Assembly: GCA_016208015.1 (NCBI GenBank)
Contig: JACQYW010000012.1
Coordinates: 124,001 to 188,000, forward strand
Source of the DNA: Nitrosomonadales bacterium
GTDB lineage: Bacteria > Pseudomonadota > Gammaproteobacteria > Burkholderiales > Gallionellaceae
Direction of reading: 5' to 3'
DNA length: 64,000 bases
Part shown: positions 40,274 to 49,512 of the stretch, piece after piece
How the letters are laid out: the number at the start of each line of letters is the position of its first letter
Numbering within the stretch: position 1 is the first letter of the stretch
Program-made: the position numbers and the translations under genes
Notes under the pieces: generated by a model
Told to the model about the DNA's origin: nothing
What the model saw: the letters and a program-made list of their open reading frames with translations, nothing else
Databases searched by the model: none

Positions 40274-40467
40274 TCGATGACCGACAGGATATACCCAGCG
40301 CGCATATGCGGCACAAAATCTCTTGCGATAGGCCAGCCTGATATTTTCTCGATGCTACATCCTGCGTGGTGAAAAGAAAGAAGCCAAGCACTTGGAGCTG
40401 CCGTTGTTTATAGTAGCAACCGCACCGTAAATATTGCCTTGCCTATTGATTACATGACTGATTCGCT

Positions 40468-41229
40468 ATGACTATCGCCCTTCTTTCCCCTACCTATATC
40501 GATCCGTCCCACCTTGCAGATGCAGTGAAGAGCCAGGGTTTCGGGGTGCTGAGCCCTTCCGGGGTGGCTACATTCCTCGAAGTGCCGCTTTCGGCACTGG
40601 AGGCGTTGAAGCCGGATTGGGACGATCTGCCGCCGGATAACTTCCTCAAGGACGGCGGGCGCTATCGCCGCCGCAGGCATTCCAGCTTCATCGTCGATGG
40701 TCAGGATATCAGGCAGGTGACTCACCGCGCGCATTACCAGCCGCTGGAATACAACGCGCTGCACGGCGGCATGCTGCGCATGTTCGAACCCATCAAACCC
40801 GGGTTCGTGGCGCAACCCGTGATCACCAAGCTGTTGCAGTCCATCGCGCAAGTCTGTTCCGCCGTCAAAGGCAAACAACCCTGGTATGTCGAAGCGCACG
40901 AGTTCCGCATCGACACCAGCTCCGGCATCGGTCGCCCGACGCCGGAAGGCGCGCACCGCGACGGCACCGATTTCGTCGCCATCCTTTTTGCGGGACGCGA
41001 GCACATCCGCGGCGGCGAGAGCCGCATCTTCGAATTCAACGGCAGGCACGGTCAGCGCTTCACCTTGACCGAGAAATGGACGTTGTTGCTGCTCGACGAC
41101 CAGCGCGTCATCCACGAATCCACACCCATCCAGCCCGCGGGTGAGAACGGTCATCGCGATACCTTGGTGCTGACTTTCCGGGCGGGTGGATTCCTGGAGC
41201 CGCAGCTCGCGGCAGAAGTGACGCAGTAA
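40468..41229 (+). CDS. 2OG-Fe(II) dioxygenase family protein
   Basis: A 253-residue protein matching the 2OG-Fe dioxygenase family that includes bacterial free amino-acid hydroxylases. The iron-binding set is HRDGTDF (His and Asp), the distal histidine in QRVIHEST and the arginine in GHRDTLVLTFR that would hold 2-oxoglutarate. Residues 60-75 are unusually basic. No neighbour suggests the substrate; amino-acid hydroxylation is an inference from the family. It is transcribed away from the winged-helix gene. Confidence 0.78.
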   Translation: MTIALLSPTYIDPSHLADAVKSQGFGVLSPSGVATFLEVPLSALEALKPDWDDLPPDNFLKDGGRYRRRRHSSFIVDGQDIRQVTHRAHYQPLEYNALHGGMLRMFEPIKPGFVAQPVITKLLQSIAQVCSAVKGKQPWYVEAHEFRIDTSSGIGRPTPEGAHRDGTDFVAILFAGREHIRGGESRIFEFNGRHGQRFTLTEKWTLLLLDDQRVIHESTPIQPAGENGHRDTLVLTFRAGGFLEPQLAAEVTQ

Positions 41230-41341
41230 GATTCCGCAGCAGGCTAGTCGTTACACTGTCCGTCGTCTTCGTACATCACGCTAGCTTGATGTCATGTGTG
41301 TGGCGCGGGCTTCTTCTTGGCGGTAATCCCGAGTACCACAA

Positions 41342-41399
41342 AATAACTCTAAAACATAAAAAGCCGCGCGACCATTCAGGCTCGCGCGGCAGAGTTATT
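41342..41399 (-). terminator. Nested stem-loop after the small protein gene
   Basis: An outer 9-bp stem AATAACTCT/AGAGTTATT encloses an inner 9-bp stem GCCGCGCGA/TCGCGCGGC. It lies 14 bases after the leftward gene that ends at 41413. The A/T tracts are interrupted, so termination strength is uncertain. Confidence 0.55.
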
Positions 41400-41412
41400 C
41401 TTTGCTGAATAT

Positions 41413-41583
41413 TCAGGGCTTCTTGGGAGTGGTGTAGGGCACTTCTTTCTGGGCCGGTTCCCAGGTAGTTTCATAGCCAACAAAAAACTGCCCAGGCACG
41501 ATTTCCTTCTGACGGGTAGTTACGCGGAATGCGTGGCCATCTGGAATCTTGGGGCGGCAGAAAGGCTTCTTATCATCACTCAT
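41413..41583 (-). CDS. Small hypothetical protein
   Basis: A 56-residue protein, MSDDKKPFCRPKIPDGHAFR at its start, with a single cysteine and Pro/Lys-rich end (YTTPKKP). AAGGAG lies before the ATG at 41583, and a stem-loop follows the stop, both supporting a real gene. No membrane segment or signal peptide. I recognise no family. Confidence 0.6.
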   Translation of the reverse strand: MSDDKKPFCRPKIPDGHAFRVTTRQKEIVPGQFFVGYETTWEPAQKEVPYTTPKKP

Positions 41584-41681
41584 GATTCTATCTCTCCTTG
41601 GGTTAAAAAAGGTGGTTGAAAACGGGAAGAATGTAAACACGAATATCGCCCCCTCCCATGTTGCTGGCGAAATTATACTAT

Positions 41682-42095
41682 CTAGCGCGTGTAATGTGCC
41701 TTCTTTGGAATTACATGCCGTACGCCCCCTTGGGGATTCTCAACGTCCCCTTTGTAGCGGGGGATGATGTGAATATGGACATGAAAGAGGCTTTGCCCGG
41801 CCGCCGGTCCGACATTGACGCCGATATTGTAGCCATCCGGATTGAACTCCTCGTCAATGAGTTTTTTTTCCTCCTTAATGAGGCCCATACACGCGGCCAC
41901 TTCTTCCGGCGTCAGGTCGAAAAAGCTGGATACATGCCGACGTGGGATGACCACGGTATGCCCCGGACTTGCCGGGTAGGAGTCACGGGCACTGTAAACA
42001 AGTTCATGCTGTATCGACACCCCACGCGGATCTGCGCAAAACAGACATGGATTATTGGGGTCTCTTTTCTTTTCTTGTGTGGCTTCAGACGACAA
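41682..42095 (-). CDS. HIT-family nucleotide hydrolase
   Basis: A 137-residue histidine-triad protein. CLFCADP near the N-terminus is the zinc-type beginning seen in some HIT proteins; the triad is HVHIHIIPRY. The middle segment SPGHTVVIPRRHVSSFFDLTPEE is diagnostic. HIT enzymes hydrolyse nucleoside phosphoramidates or dinucleoside polyphosphates. Notably, HIT proteins of some APS-pathway organisms act on adenylylsulfate, which would fit this neighbourhood, but that is only a possibility. Confidence 0.88.
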   Translation of the reverse strand: MSSEATQEKKRDPNNPCLFCADPRGVSIQHELVYSARDSYPASPGHTVVIPRRHVSSFFDLTPEEVAACMGLIKEEKKLIDEEFNPDGYNIGVNVGPAAGQSLFHVHIHIIPRYKGDVENPQGGVRHVIPKKAHYTR

Positions 42096-42162
42096 CAGAA
42101 TACCTCCGGTTCAATCTATACTTTATACTTCGACACAGAATATTGTTAACGAGGAAACTATC

Positions 42163-42579
42163 TTGGCATCGAATAAAGGACGGGCTTACTTTGCACTGCT
42201 TGGTTATCATTTCAACCCCGACGATATTACCCGCCTGCTTGGGATAGAACCCACCTCCGTCAATGCTGCCGGCGCATACAGCAGCCTGGAAAAACCTGTA
42301 ATAAGTTCATGGGAGCTATCCACGGAGACCATCGCTGGTGAACTGGACGTATTTGCCTTGACGGACAGCATCGTCAAGCAACTGGAACCCATCAAAGAAA
42401 AAATCGTTGAAGTCTGTAAAAGTCACAATCTGTCTCCAAGGTTGGGCGTGACGCTGACTTTATCTATCGATAAAGGTGAATCAAGCCCGGAAGTCGGGTT
42501 CGGCGCCAGAACGATCCGTTTCCTGGCGGATACCGGCTCATTCATTGAGGTGGAAAATAAACTTTCCGAGCGGATTTGA
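42163..42579 (+). CDS. DUF4279-family protein
   Basis: A 138-residue protein starting at TTG, with GAGG eight bases upstream. The segment YFALLGYHFNPDDITRLLGIEPTSV fits the beginning of the DUF4279 family, members of which are often seen near toxin-immunity or unrelated genes; function is unknown. The upstream in-frame extension overlaps the HIT gene on the other strand and lacks a ribosome site. No signal peptide. Confidence 0.6.
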   Translation: MASNKGRAYFALLGYHFNPDDITRLLGIEPTSVNAAGAYSSLEKPVISSWELSTETIAGELDVFALTDSIVKQLEPIKEKIVEVCKSHNLSPRLGVTLTLSIDKGESSPEVGFGARTIRFLADTGSFIEVENKLSERI

Positions 42580-42592
42580 TCTCCGTCCTCTC

Positions 42593-43660
42593 TCAACCAC
42601 CCTGGCTGTTAATCACTTGTAGCTGAGCCTGCGCCATTTTCAGCTGTTCCTCGCAATGCTTCAAACAGAGTGGTTGCAGCGCGTGAGGAAAACATTCCAT
42701 GATCACCTCGAATTCATCCGCGACCTCTCCTGCAAGCACGGCGTCATTGGTCAATTGAGCCAGTACATTTTGTGCTGTCGCCTTGTTCACCCGGCAGATG
42801 ACTGCCACATGGATAGGCAACTGCTGCTCCATGCTGACCGTCAATGCCAATTCGTAGGAATTGATCGCTTCTTTTAGGCGATCAGGATTTTCTTCCGACT
42901 CGCCGAGATGGTGCAAAGCGGCAGCCCGATTGTTGTGTGTAGCAGTCAGCGCCAATGCGTGATTGTCTGCATCGAGTGCGGCAAGGGCATTCTTGTAGGC
43001 AACAACGGACTTCTGGAATTGGCGGTTGCCTTTGAGCAGTTTGCCGAACGTATGTAAGGTGGCCCCCAGTTGATGCATGGTGTACATCCAGTCTTCCGGG
43101 GACTTTTCCCGTGTCCAGACCAGCAAAGCATTGGTGTAAGCATCTACCGCGATCTTTAAGGGCGGTGTGGCTTCAAGCAACCGACCAAGCGACTGGTTGG
43201 CCGTGCCCAGGTTATATTGCGTAGCGGCCCATTCCAAGGGAGAGCTTTCCTGACTGAGCTCCTCCAATGCCCTGCCAAAACACAGGATGGCCTGTTCAAA
43301 CAATGCAGCATCTCTGCGCTGCTGCCCCAGTGCGGCAAGAATGTTTCCGAGGTGGTTCTGCTTCTCGGCCCAGACCAATGGCTCCCGCGCACGACTGATT
43401 TTTGCAGCAAGATCACCTGTATCGGCAGTGTCTGCCAGCGCTGTCTCAAGCGCCTCGCGCAAACTCTCATAGATCCTGGCGCTGAAACGGTGCTGCTCAT
43501 AGTTTCCCCGTGCGTAACGAAAATTATCCGCTACTGCAACCTTGGTATCCGGAGCCGCCGCTGCGGCAGCCTCCGCACTCAGCATGCCGATGGAATTCGC
43601 TATTGCGTGTTCCAGCGCCTTGTTCGGCGGGAAAATGATGTAATTGGTCGAGAAATTCAT
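42593..43660 (-). CDS. TPR-repeat protein
   Basis: A 355-residue, all-helical protein with about six tetratricopeptide-like repeats between residues 60 and 330 (for example AEKQNHLGNILAALGQQ and ATQYNLGTANQSLGRL). No signal peptide or membrane segment. Its start overlaps the FKBP stop by four bases (ATGA), so the two are coupled. It is the last gene of the three-gene group downstream of aprA. TPR proteins are usually scaffolds or assembly factors; a role in assembling the APS reductase complex is conceivable but unproven. Confidence 0.75.
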   Translation of the reverse strand: MNFSTNYIIFPPNKALEHAIANSIGMLSAEAAAAAAPDTKVAVADNFRYARGNYEQHRFSARIYESLREALETALADTADTGDLAAKISRAREPLVWAEKQNHLGNILAALGQQRRDAALFEQAILCFGRALEELSQESSPLEWAATQYNLGTANQSLGRLLEATPPLKIAVDAYTNALLVWTREKSPEDWMYTMHQLGATLHTFGKLLKGNRQFQKSVVAYKNALAALDADNHALALTATHNNRAAALHHLGESEENPDRLKEAINSYELALTVSMEQQLPIHVAVICRVNKATAQNVLAQLTNDAVLAGEVADEFEVIMECFPHALQPLCLKHCEEQLKMAQAQLQVINSQGG

Positions 43661-44166
43661 TGTGCCCGGTCGAGTATCTCATTCAGCTCGGGATCGGCAC
43701 CGACCGCTCCGCCAAGCTCGATCTCTTCCTCGGTGGCTTCGCGTATAGACAGGACTTCCAGCTTGAAAGTGACTTCTCTGCCGCAAAGCGGGTTATTGCC
43801 GTCGACAGTCAATGTCTTGTCGTCGAATCTCGTAACGATGAAATCTTTGGGCTCACCCTTTTCGTTTGCCATGGTGATGGTCATGCCGATCTCGCGAAAT
43901 TCTTCCGGGACATTTTCTATACGATCGGTAAATACCAGAGATTCATCTCTCTCTCCGTACAACTTTGCAGTGTCTATCGGCACTTCGATGATGTCGCCGA
44001 CTTTTTTGCCATACAGTTCCTTGGTCACTTCTTCGGACATCACATCATTCACGCCGTGAACATAAGCCAGCGGATATTCCACAGTGACCAATACATCACC
44101 GGTTTTGTTATCGATGACCTTGTAATTCAGTTCGACGAATTTTTCGTCTTCAATCGTATCTGACAT
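43657..44166 (-). CDS. FKBP-type peptidyl-prolyl isomerase, SlyD-like without His tail
   Basis: A 169-residue protein with the split FKBP plus IF-domain layout of SlyD (VHGVNDVMSEEVTKELYGKKVGDIIEV, then NPLCGREVTFKLEVLSI). The acidic C-terminus (EEEIELGGAVGADPELNEIL) lacks the histidine-rich metal tail found in the paralogue at 10407-10892. It is coupled to the TPR gene and lies behind aprA, so it may be a dedicated foldase for a neighbouring protein. Expression appears to be separate from aprA because terminators lie between. Confidence 0.8.
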   Translation of the reverse strand: MSDTIEDEKFVELNYKVIDNKTGDVLVTVEYPLAYVHGVNDVMSEEVTKELYGKKVGDIIEVPIDTAKLYGERDESLVFTDRIENVPEEFREIGMTITMANEKGEPKDFIVTRFDDKTLTVDGNNPLCGREVTFKLEVLSIREATEEEIELGGAVGADPELNEILDRAQ

Positions 44167-44198
44167 GTCTGGAGCGCCCTGATATTGATAATGTATTC

Positions 44199-44549
44199 CT
44201 AGAACAGCGTGGCGCCGAAGATTCTTATCTTGTCCTTTTCATAACCCAGTACAAGTCTTCCCAGCCATTCACTGTTGTTTTTCTTGTTTATCACTTTGTA
44301 CAAAACAGTGACATATTCCCCGCGGCGTATCATGCCGAGATACGAATAATCTTCCGACAGGTTCTTCGCAAGGTCGCTTCTCGCAAACTGCTTGCCCATT
44401 TCAACCTCATTGGCGCCCGCAATGAAAGTGCTTGAAAAATTACGCGTGAAGGCGCCGTAGTTCCCTTCATTGGAGTACTTGATAAGATCGGCCCACATCG
44501 GGTGTGCCAACTCCAGAATCTCTTCATCTGTTTTTTCAATGATGTTCAT
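44199..44549 (-). CDS. Hypothetical protein, SnoaL/NTF2-like in size
   Basis: A 116-residue protein without signal peptide or cysteines. It starts MNIIEKTDEEILELAHPMWADLIKYSNEGNY, with alternating strands later (YVTVLYKVINKKNNSEWLGRLVLGY), giving an alpha-plus-beta pattern like the NTF2/SnoaL fold. That assignment is only structural guesswork. It is the first gene of the group that includes the FKBP and TPR genes, 32 bases upstream of the FKBP gene. Confidence 0.55.
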   Translation of the reverse strand: MNIIEKTDEEILELAHPMWADLIKYSNEGNYGAFTRNFSSTFIAGANEVEMGKQFARSDLAKNLSEDYSYLGMIRRGEYVTVLYKVINKKNNSEWLGRLVLGYEKDKIRIFGATLF

Positions 44550-44623
44550 AAAATATCCCAGACTACACAGTGTTTCATGATTTTATCTATAGCGACGTCG
44601 CACTACTCGCCGGTCAGATAAAA

Positions 44624-44652
44624 AAAGGACCAACAAAATATGCCGGTCCTTT
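44624..44652. terminator. Stem-loop upstream of the hypothetical/FKBP/TPR group
   Basis: AAAGGACC/GGTCCTTT with a 13-base loop and flanking A run, 75 bases before the hypothetical gene start. It probably ends the apr transcript together with the stem at 44688. Confidence 0.6.
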
Positions 44653-44687
44653 CTAACATACTAACAAGTTATGGCAAATATAATTTC

Positions 44688-44725
44688 GCAGGCCTGATTT
44701 TACAAAACCGGTAAATCAGGCCTGC
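44688..44725. terminator. 13-bp inverted repeat after aprA
   Basis: GCAGGCCTGATTT/AAATCAGGCCTGC, a perfect 13-bp stem with a 12-base loop, seven bases after the aprA stop. It could stabilise or end the sat-apr transcript. Confidence 0.7.
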
Positions 44726-44731
44726 ATTTGC

Positions 44732-46624
44732 TTAGTGGTGGTCTACCGGCGCCGCTTTCTCTACATCACCAACCAGGTGGTAGAGCGGTGCTTTTTCCAT
44801 CGTGTACTCGCCCGTCTTTGGGTCGCGACGGGAAACTGTCAGCACGTGCCAGTTCTTGTCATCCAGCTTCATGACATCGCCACGGTAGTAGTAACCAGGC
44901 CAACGTGTCTCCTTGCGGAACAGCGTATGGTGGAACACGCTTTCGGAAGTGAGGAAGCGATGCTTCAGTTCCCATGCACGCAGCAGTTCATGGATATCCG
45001 ACGCGGCGACCTTTTCCAGATCTTCACCCAGAATCGACATCTTCTTCAGACCGATGTTCAGCAGCTTGTCGTTGGTCATGTAGTTGACGCCAAAACCGCC
45101 ACAATACTCATCCATCATCTTCTGCAGACGATCAAGACCCTGTCTCGGGTTGATGAAGTTGGGGTTGACGGTGCCCGCGACCACTTCATTGCTGAATACG
45201 CGGTATGTTTCCAGCGGCTTGTAGACCTGTTCCCGACGACGGGCGATCTGTGCGTCAGAGACACGGATGCCTTCTGCTTTGCCATCATCGATGTATTTGC
45301 AGGCAGCCTTGGCAGCCAGACGACCTTCGGTGAAAGAACCCGACGAGAAGGCGTGCGGTGTTCCGCCTACCGCATCACCGGCACCGAACAGACCTTCAAT
45401 GGTCGTCATGCGGTTATAGCCCCAGAAGTATTCTTTCGGAGAGATGTCTTCCGGACCGGAACACCATGCGCCGCAACCTGTTGCGTGCGAACCCATGACG
45501 TAAGGCTCGGAAGTGGTCAGCTCGGGGTTCTCGTACTTGGGATCCACGTCTGTAGCTGCCCACAGCACGGCCTGACCAACGGTCATGCCCAGGAAGTTGT
45601 GCCAGCCGATCTCCTCGAGGTGAGGGTCCTGGAAGGCTTCCATGGTGACCATGTGGATCGGGCCGCGACCGGCATTCACCTCGTTGATGATCGCGTGGTT
45701 GCGCAGGCAGGTCGGGATGGGACGATGCGTGCGGTGCGAGACTTCCGGATCCAGATATTCCTTGCCCACCATTTGCTGCAGTGCCGGGAACCACTTGGAC
45801 TCGTACTCTTCACCGTAGCCGTTCTGGGTATAGGTCTTGAGGTGCAGGAAGTAGGCGCCGACAGGGCCGTAACCGTCCTTGAAGCGAGCCAGCACGATAC
45901 GGTTTTCCATTTGCGTCATCTTTGCACCGGCTTCGATCATCAGGCCGTATGCAGAACCCGAAGACCAGGGTGCGTACCAGACTCGACCCGCACCTTCACC
46001 GACAGAGCGCGGCTTGAAGATGTTTGAAGCGCCACCGGCACCGCAGACAACCGTCTTTGACTTGAACACGTGGTAGTTACCCGTGCGGACATTGAAGCCC
46101 ACGGCACCGGCAACACGGTTCTCTTTGGATTCATCCATCAGCAGGTGAGTCACACAGATGCGGTTGAAAACCTTGTCCGCCGACTTCTTGGCTGCATCAG
46201 CAACGATAGGCTTGTAGGATTCGCCATGAATCATGATCTGCCAGCGTCCTTCACGCAGATACGAACCCTTCTTCTCGTTGCGCATGATGGGCAGGCCCCA
46301 TTCTTCGAAGTTATGCACAGCGGAGTCGACGTGGCGGGCCATGTCGAACAGCAGGTCTTCACGCACCATGCCCATCAGGTCGATACGCGCATAGCGCACG
46401 TGATCTTCGGGATTGTTCTCGCCAAAGCGGGTGCCCATGTAGCAGTTGATCGCGTACAGGCCCTGGGCCACTGCGCCGGAACGCATGATGTTCGCTTTTT
46501 CGGCGATGACGATCTTCTTGTCCTGACCCCAATATCTTGCCTCGAATGCCGCGCCCGTACCGCCCAGGCCCGCACCGACAACCAGGATGTCGATATTGTC
46601 TTCGATAATTGTCGAGTAGCTCAT
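44732..46624 (-). CDS. aprA: Adenylylsulfate reductase alpha subunit
   Basis: A 630-residue flavoprotein of the succinate dehydrogenase/fumarate reductase superfamily. DILVVGAGLGGTGAAFEA is the FAD loop; SEPYVMGSHATGCGAWCSGPED and FGAGDAVGGTPHAFSSGSF are typical AprA segments. In sulfur oxidisers the enzyme works in reverse, oxidising sulfite plus AMP to APS. It overlaps the aprB stop by one base. The operon order sat-aprM-aprB-aprA and the presence of AprM mark the sulfur-oxidiser form. Confidence 0.96.
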   Translation of the reverse strand: MSYSTIIEDNIDILVVGAGLGGTGAAFEARYWGQDKKIVIAEKANIMRSGAVAQGLYAINCYMGTRFGENNPEDHVRYARIDLMGMVREDLLFDMARHVDSAVHNFEEWGLPIMRNEKKGSYLREGRWQIMIHGESYKPIVADAAKKSADKVFNRICVTHLLMDESKENRVAGAVGFNVRTGNYHVFKSKTVVCGAGGASNIFKPRSVGEGAGRVWYAPWSSGSAYGLMIEAGAKMTQMENRIVLARFKDGYGPVGAYFLHLKTYTQNGYGEEYESKWFPALQQMVGKEYLDPEVSHRTHRPIPTCLRNHAIINEVNAGRGPIHMVTMEAFQDPHLEEIGWHNFLGMTVGQAVLWAATDVDPKYENPELTTSEPYVMGSHATGCGAWCSGPEDISPKEYFWGYNRMTTIEGLFGAGDAVGGTPHAFSSGSFTEGRLAAKAACKYIDDGKAEGIRVSDAQIARRREQVYKPLETYRVFSNEVVAGTVNPNFINPRQGLDRLQKMMDEYCGGFGVNYMTNDKLLNIGLKKMSILGEDLEKVAASDIHELLRAWELKHRFLTSESVFHHTLFRKETRWPGYYYRGDVMKLDDKNWHVLTVSRRDPKTGEYTMEKAPLYHLVGDVEKAAPVDHH

Positions 46625-47106
46625 CAGTATTGCACTCCCTCTTTGATTTCCAGACCATTGGATTGCAGTGTGTGCAATCCGCCGTCATCCATGCGAATGT
46701 ATTTGGGTTCATTGAACAGCAGTTGGCTGTTGCGCATCTCCTTGCTGGGGGCAGGCACCTTTGCGAGGTCCGGTGTCGCCGAGCCCCAAGGCTTGGTCGT
46801 GATCGGTGCCAGCAGCTCCATGTCTTTCTTGCCGTTGCGGAACTTGATGCGCCACGCAATCGTGCCTTTCTCTTCATCACGAATCACGCGAACACTGTGT
46901 CCCAGCGGTGCGAAGTCGGCATAACCGCGCACATCGATCGCCTGATGCGGACATGCTTTCACGCAGGAATAGCATTCCCAGCACATGCTGGGTTCGATGT
47001 TGTAAGCGCGACGCAGCTTCTTGTCGATGTGCATGATGTCGGACGGGCAGATGTCAACGCACTCCCCGCAACCGTCACAACGCGTCATATATACAAAGGT
47101 TGGCAT
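46624..47106 (-). CDS. aprB: Adenylylsulfate reductase beta subunit
   Basis: A 160-residue iron-sulfur protein. The two [4Fe-4S] motifs are CDGCGECVDICPSD and CWECYSCVKACPHQ. A C-terminal tail wraps around AprA in known structures. It moves electrons between the AprA flavin and the membrane partner. AGGAG precedes the ATG. Confidence 0.96.
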   Translation of the reverse strand: MPTFVYMTRCDGCGECVDICPSDIMHIDKKLRRAYNIEPSMCWECYSCVKACPHQAIDVRGYADFAPLGHSVRVIRDEEKGTIAWRIKFRNGKKDMELLAPITTKPWGSATPDLAKVPAPSKEMRNSQLLFNEPKYIRMDDGGLHTLQSNGLEIKEGVQY

Positions 47107-47149
47107 AAGATACTCCTCTATTTCTTATTGAAAATTAGTCAAGACAGCA

Positions 47150-47974
47150 TTAGTAATGGTCGGCTCGTTCGGCCTTGATGCACAGTCCCATGTTGGGCGG
47201 GTTCTTGCCCATATACTGGGGCACATCCGGGAACTTGCGCTGTACTTCCGGATCAGTCAGGTCATAGTCGGGTGGCAGGTTCTCGCGTCCACCGTCGGCC
47301 ATGATGACGCGCTTCTGGAAGGCAGCAGCCGGCTTGAAGAACATGTGGGCGAACTTGGACCAGTACACGCCACCGAAAAGCACCGTGCTGGACAGGATGA
47401 ACAGGCCAAAGAACACGGTCACGCCACCACCGGTGAACGACCATGCCAATGCGAAGGTCGAGGTAGCCAGCAGCGAGAGGATGAACAGGTCGGCACGCTC
47501 GAGACGGAAGGGTGAAAGGCCTTCCGCAGCCACGTCGGCGCGGATAAAGAACCAGAACCAGTATCCGCCGACAGCCAGCATCAGTGCACCGATGTGCCAC
47601 AGTTGCGGCAGCAGGGTGGAGGTGGATTCAGGCGAGAAGATCATGATCGCGGTCGTCACGATGAAGATGATGGTGCCCCACATGGTCAACAGATGGGAGA
47701 TTCTGCGGCGCGGATTGTCGAATTCGCCGGAGGTCAGCACTTCCTTGACCAGCACGGCAGTGGCCATCGCCACCTTTTCTCCACCGCTCACTTCACGTTT
47801 GGCGCTCTTCTGTGCTTTCTTTGCATTTTCGAAGAAGTACTGCGCGCTCTTCTTGTGCAGCATGTCAAGTATTGTCCCGCCCATGACCAGCAGGATCATC
47901 ACGACGATATACCCTTGCATGTAGGCGGTTGGAATCGTTGCCGAGAGATCGACAAAGGGATTGCTCGTGAACAT
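47150..47974 (-). CDS. aprM: APS reductase membrane anchor AprM
   Basis: A 274-residue inner-membrane protein. One N-terminal helix (about 17-40) is followed by a cytosolic basic stretch, then four to five helices between residues 95 and 215. The C-terminal tail is hydrophilic. It resembles the AprM proteins found between sat and aprB in sulfur-oxidising proteobacteria, thought to link AprAB to the quinone pool; qmoABC is not present in this window. Several histidines in the helices could bind haem, but I cannot show pairing. Confidence 0.85.
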   Translation of the reverse strand: MFTSNPFVDLSATIPTAYMQGYIVVMILLVMGGTILDMLHKKSAQYFFENAKKAQKSAKREVSGGEKVAMATAVLVKEVLTSGEFDNPRRRISHLLTMWGTIIFIVTTAIMIFSPESTSTLLPQLWHIGALMLAVGGYWFWFFIRADVAAEGLSPFRLERADLFILSLLATSTFALAWSFTGGGVTVFFGLFILSSTVLFGGVYWSKFAHMFFKPAAAFQKRVIMADGGRENLPPDYDLTDPEVQRKFPDVPQYMGKNPPNMGLCIKAERADHY

Positions 47975-48075
47975 TAGTTTCTCCTAAAAAATTGCTGACG
48001 AATGACCATCTTTAAAACCGGTTGGCTGTCGAGTGTGAAAAAAGCCGCTTTCAGCACTCGACGAACCCACCGCCA

Positions 48076-49257
48076 TTACTTTTCACCTTCTTGCAAACTC
48101 GCGTAATAGGCACGCAAAATCTCCAACACCTCGGGGCGGCTGAACTCTGCGGGCACATTCTCACCTTTGGAGAGTGAGTTGCGCAACTGCGTCCCGGAGA
48201 CTTGCAGGCGGTCGGCGTCGTCGTGCGGGCAGGTTTTGGCCGAAGCCATGCCGCCGCATTTATAACACCAAAACGAGATATCGATCTTCAGTGCTTCGGT
48301 TTCCAGCGCGCCCTTGGGCACTTGATCGAAGATGTGGTGTGCATCAAATGGGCCGTAGTAGCTGCCGACACCGGCGTGGTCGCGGCCGACGATCTGGTGT
48401 GAGCAGCCGTAGTTCTGGCGGAACACCGCATGCAGCAGCGCTTCGCGCGGACCGGCGTAACGCATGTCGAGCGGATAACCCGCCTGCACCACGGTCTTCT
48501 TCACGAAATACTTTTCGGTCAGCGTACCGATGGCCTTGGCGCGCACTTCGGCGGGGATGTCGCCGGGTTTGAGGTTGCCGAGCAGCGAGTGGATCAGCAC
48601 ACCGTCGCACACTTCGATGGCGATCTTCGCCAGGTATTCGTGCGAGCGGTGCATCGGGTTGCGCGTCTGGAAGCAGGCGATCTTGGACCAGCCCATCTGC
48701 TCGAAGATGGCGCGTGTCTGCGCCGGGGTCTTGAACAGTTCGGGATATTTCTCGGGGAAGCCGCCTTGCGACAGTACCTTGATCGAACCGGCCAGATTGA
48801 CTTCGCCCTGCTCCATGACCATCTTCACGCCGGGGTGTTTCGGGTCGGTGGTCTTGAACACCATCGCGCACTCGTGCGCCTTGTCGATGGTGTATTTCTC
48901 GGTGATCGACATGGTGGCCAGCGTTTCGCCGTTTTCCGGATCGGTCAGCGCGATTTCCTGGCCGGTCTGGATCGTGTCGGCGACGGCCTGGCTGACGGAA
49001 AGCGTGATGGGGATGGGCCAGAACAGGCCGTTGGCCATCTTCATGCCATCGCACACGCCTTGCCAGTCGGCATGCGTCATGAAGCCATCCAGCGGGGTGA
49101 AACCGCCGATGCCGAACATGATGATGTCGCCCTTTTCGCGCGAGCTGACTTTGACTTGTGGAAGTTTCTTTGCTTTTTCGAGTTCGGACTTGAGTGCGGA
49201 ACCTTCTAGCAACAACGGATTGAGACTGCCCCCGCCATGCGGGTTGACCAACGCCAT
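48076..49257 (-). CDS. sat: Dissimilatory ATP sulfurylase (sulfate adenylyltransferase)
   Basis: A 393-residue enzyme of the homodimeric/hexameric Sat family, unrelated to CysDN. The active-site motifs [14 protein letters not shown] and [12 protein letters not shown] are present, and a CYKCGG...CPHD cysteine set near residues 330-345 looks like a zinc site found in bacterial Sat. In sulfur oxidisers it converts APS plus pyrophosphate to ATP and sulfate. GGGAGG stands before the ATG. It is first in the sat-aprM-aprB-aprA operon and is divergent from soeA. Confidence 0.96.
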   Translation of the reverse strand: MALVNPHGGGSLNPLLLEGSALKSELEKAKKLPQVKVSSREKGDIIMFGIGGFTPLDGFMTHADWQGVCDGMKMANGLFWPIPITLSVSQAVADTIQTGQEIALTDPENGETLATMSITEKYTIDKAHECAMVFKTTDPKHPGVKMVMEQGEVNLAGSIKVLSQGGFPEKYPELFKTPAQTRAIFEQMGWSKIACFQTRNPMHRSHEYLAKIAIEVCDGVLIHSLLGNLKPGDIPAEVRAKAIGTLTEKYFVKKTVVQAGYPLDMRYAGPREALLHAVFRQNYGCSHQIVGRDHAGVGSYYGPFDAHHIFDQVPKGALETEALKIDISFWCYKCGGMASAKTCPHDDADRLQVSGTQLRNSLSKGENVPAEFSRPEVLEILRAYYASLQEGEK

Positions 49258-49512
49258 ACATGCCTCCCTTTAGTATTGTAGTAATCCAGTCAACTACTTA
49301 TGAATTCTCAGGTTTCGCACACTAGAGTAAGCTCAGTCACTAGGCGATAGCCCTCATGGGTTGAGAGAGGCACCCCCCTTATGGGTTATGCTTCAATCCC
49401 TCATCACGGCTATGGCAGTGCTGGCGCGGGATACGCATACTTGCGGGCCTAAAAAAGCCGAGTAGTTCTGTAAGGCTGTAACACCTCGATCACTACATAA
49501 ATACACCAGCCA
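49258..49512. promoter_or_regulatory. Divergent control region between sat and soeA
   Basis: 255 bases without a credible gene; it must hold promoters for both sulfite-oxidation operons. ATGGGTT occurs twice (near 49358 and 49382), which could be a binding-site repeat, but this is not established. No ribosome site is evident before soeA. Confidence 0.5.
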
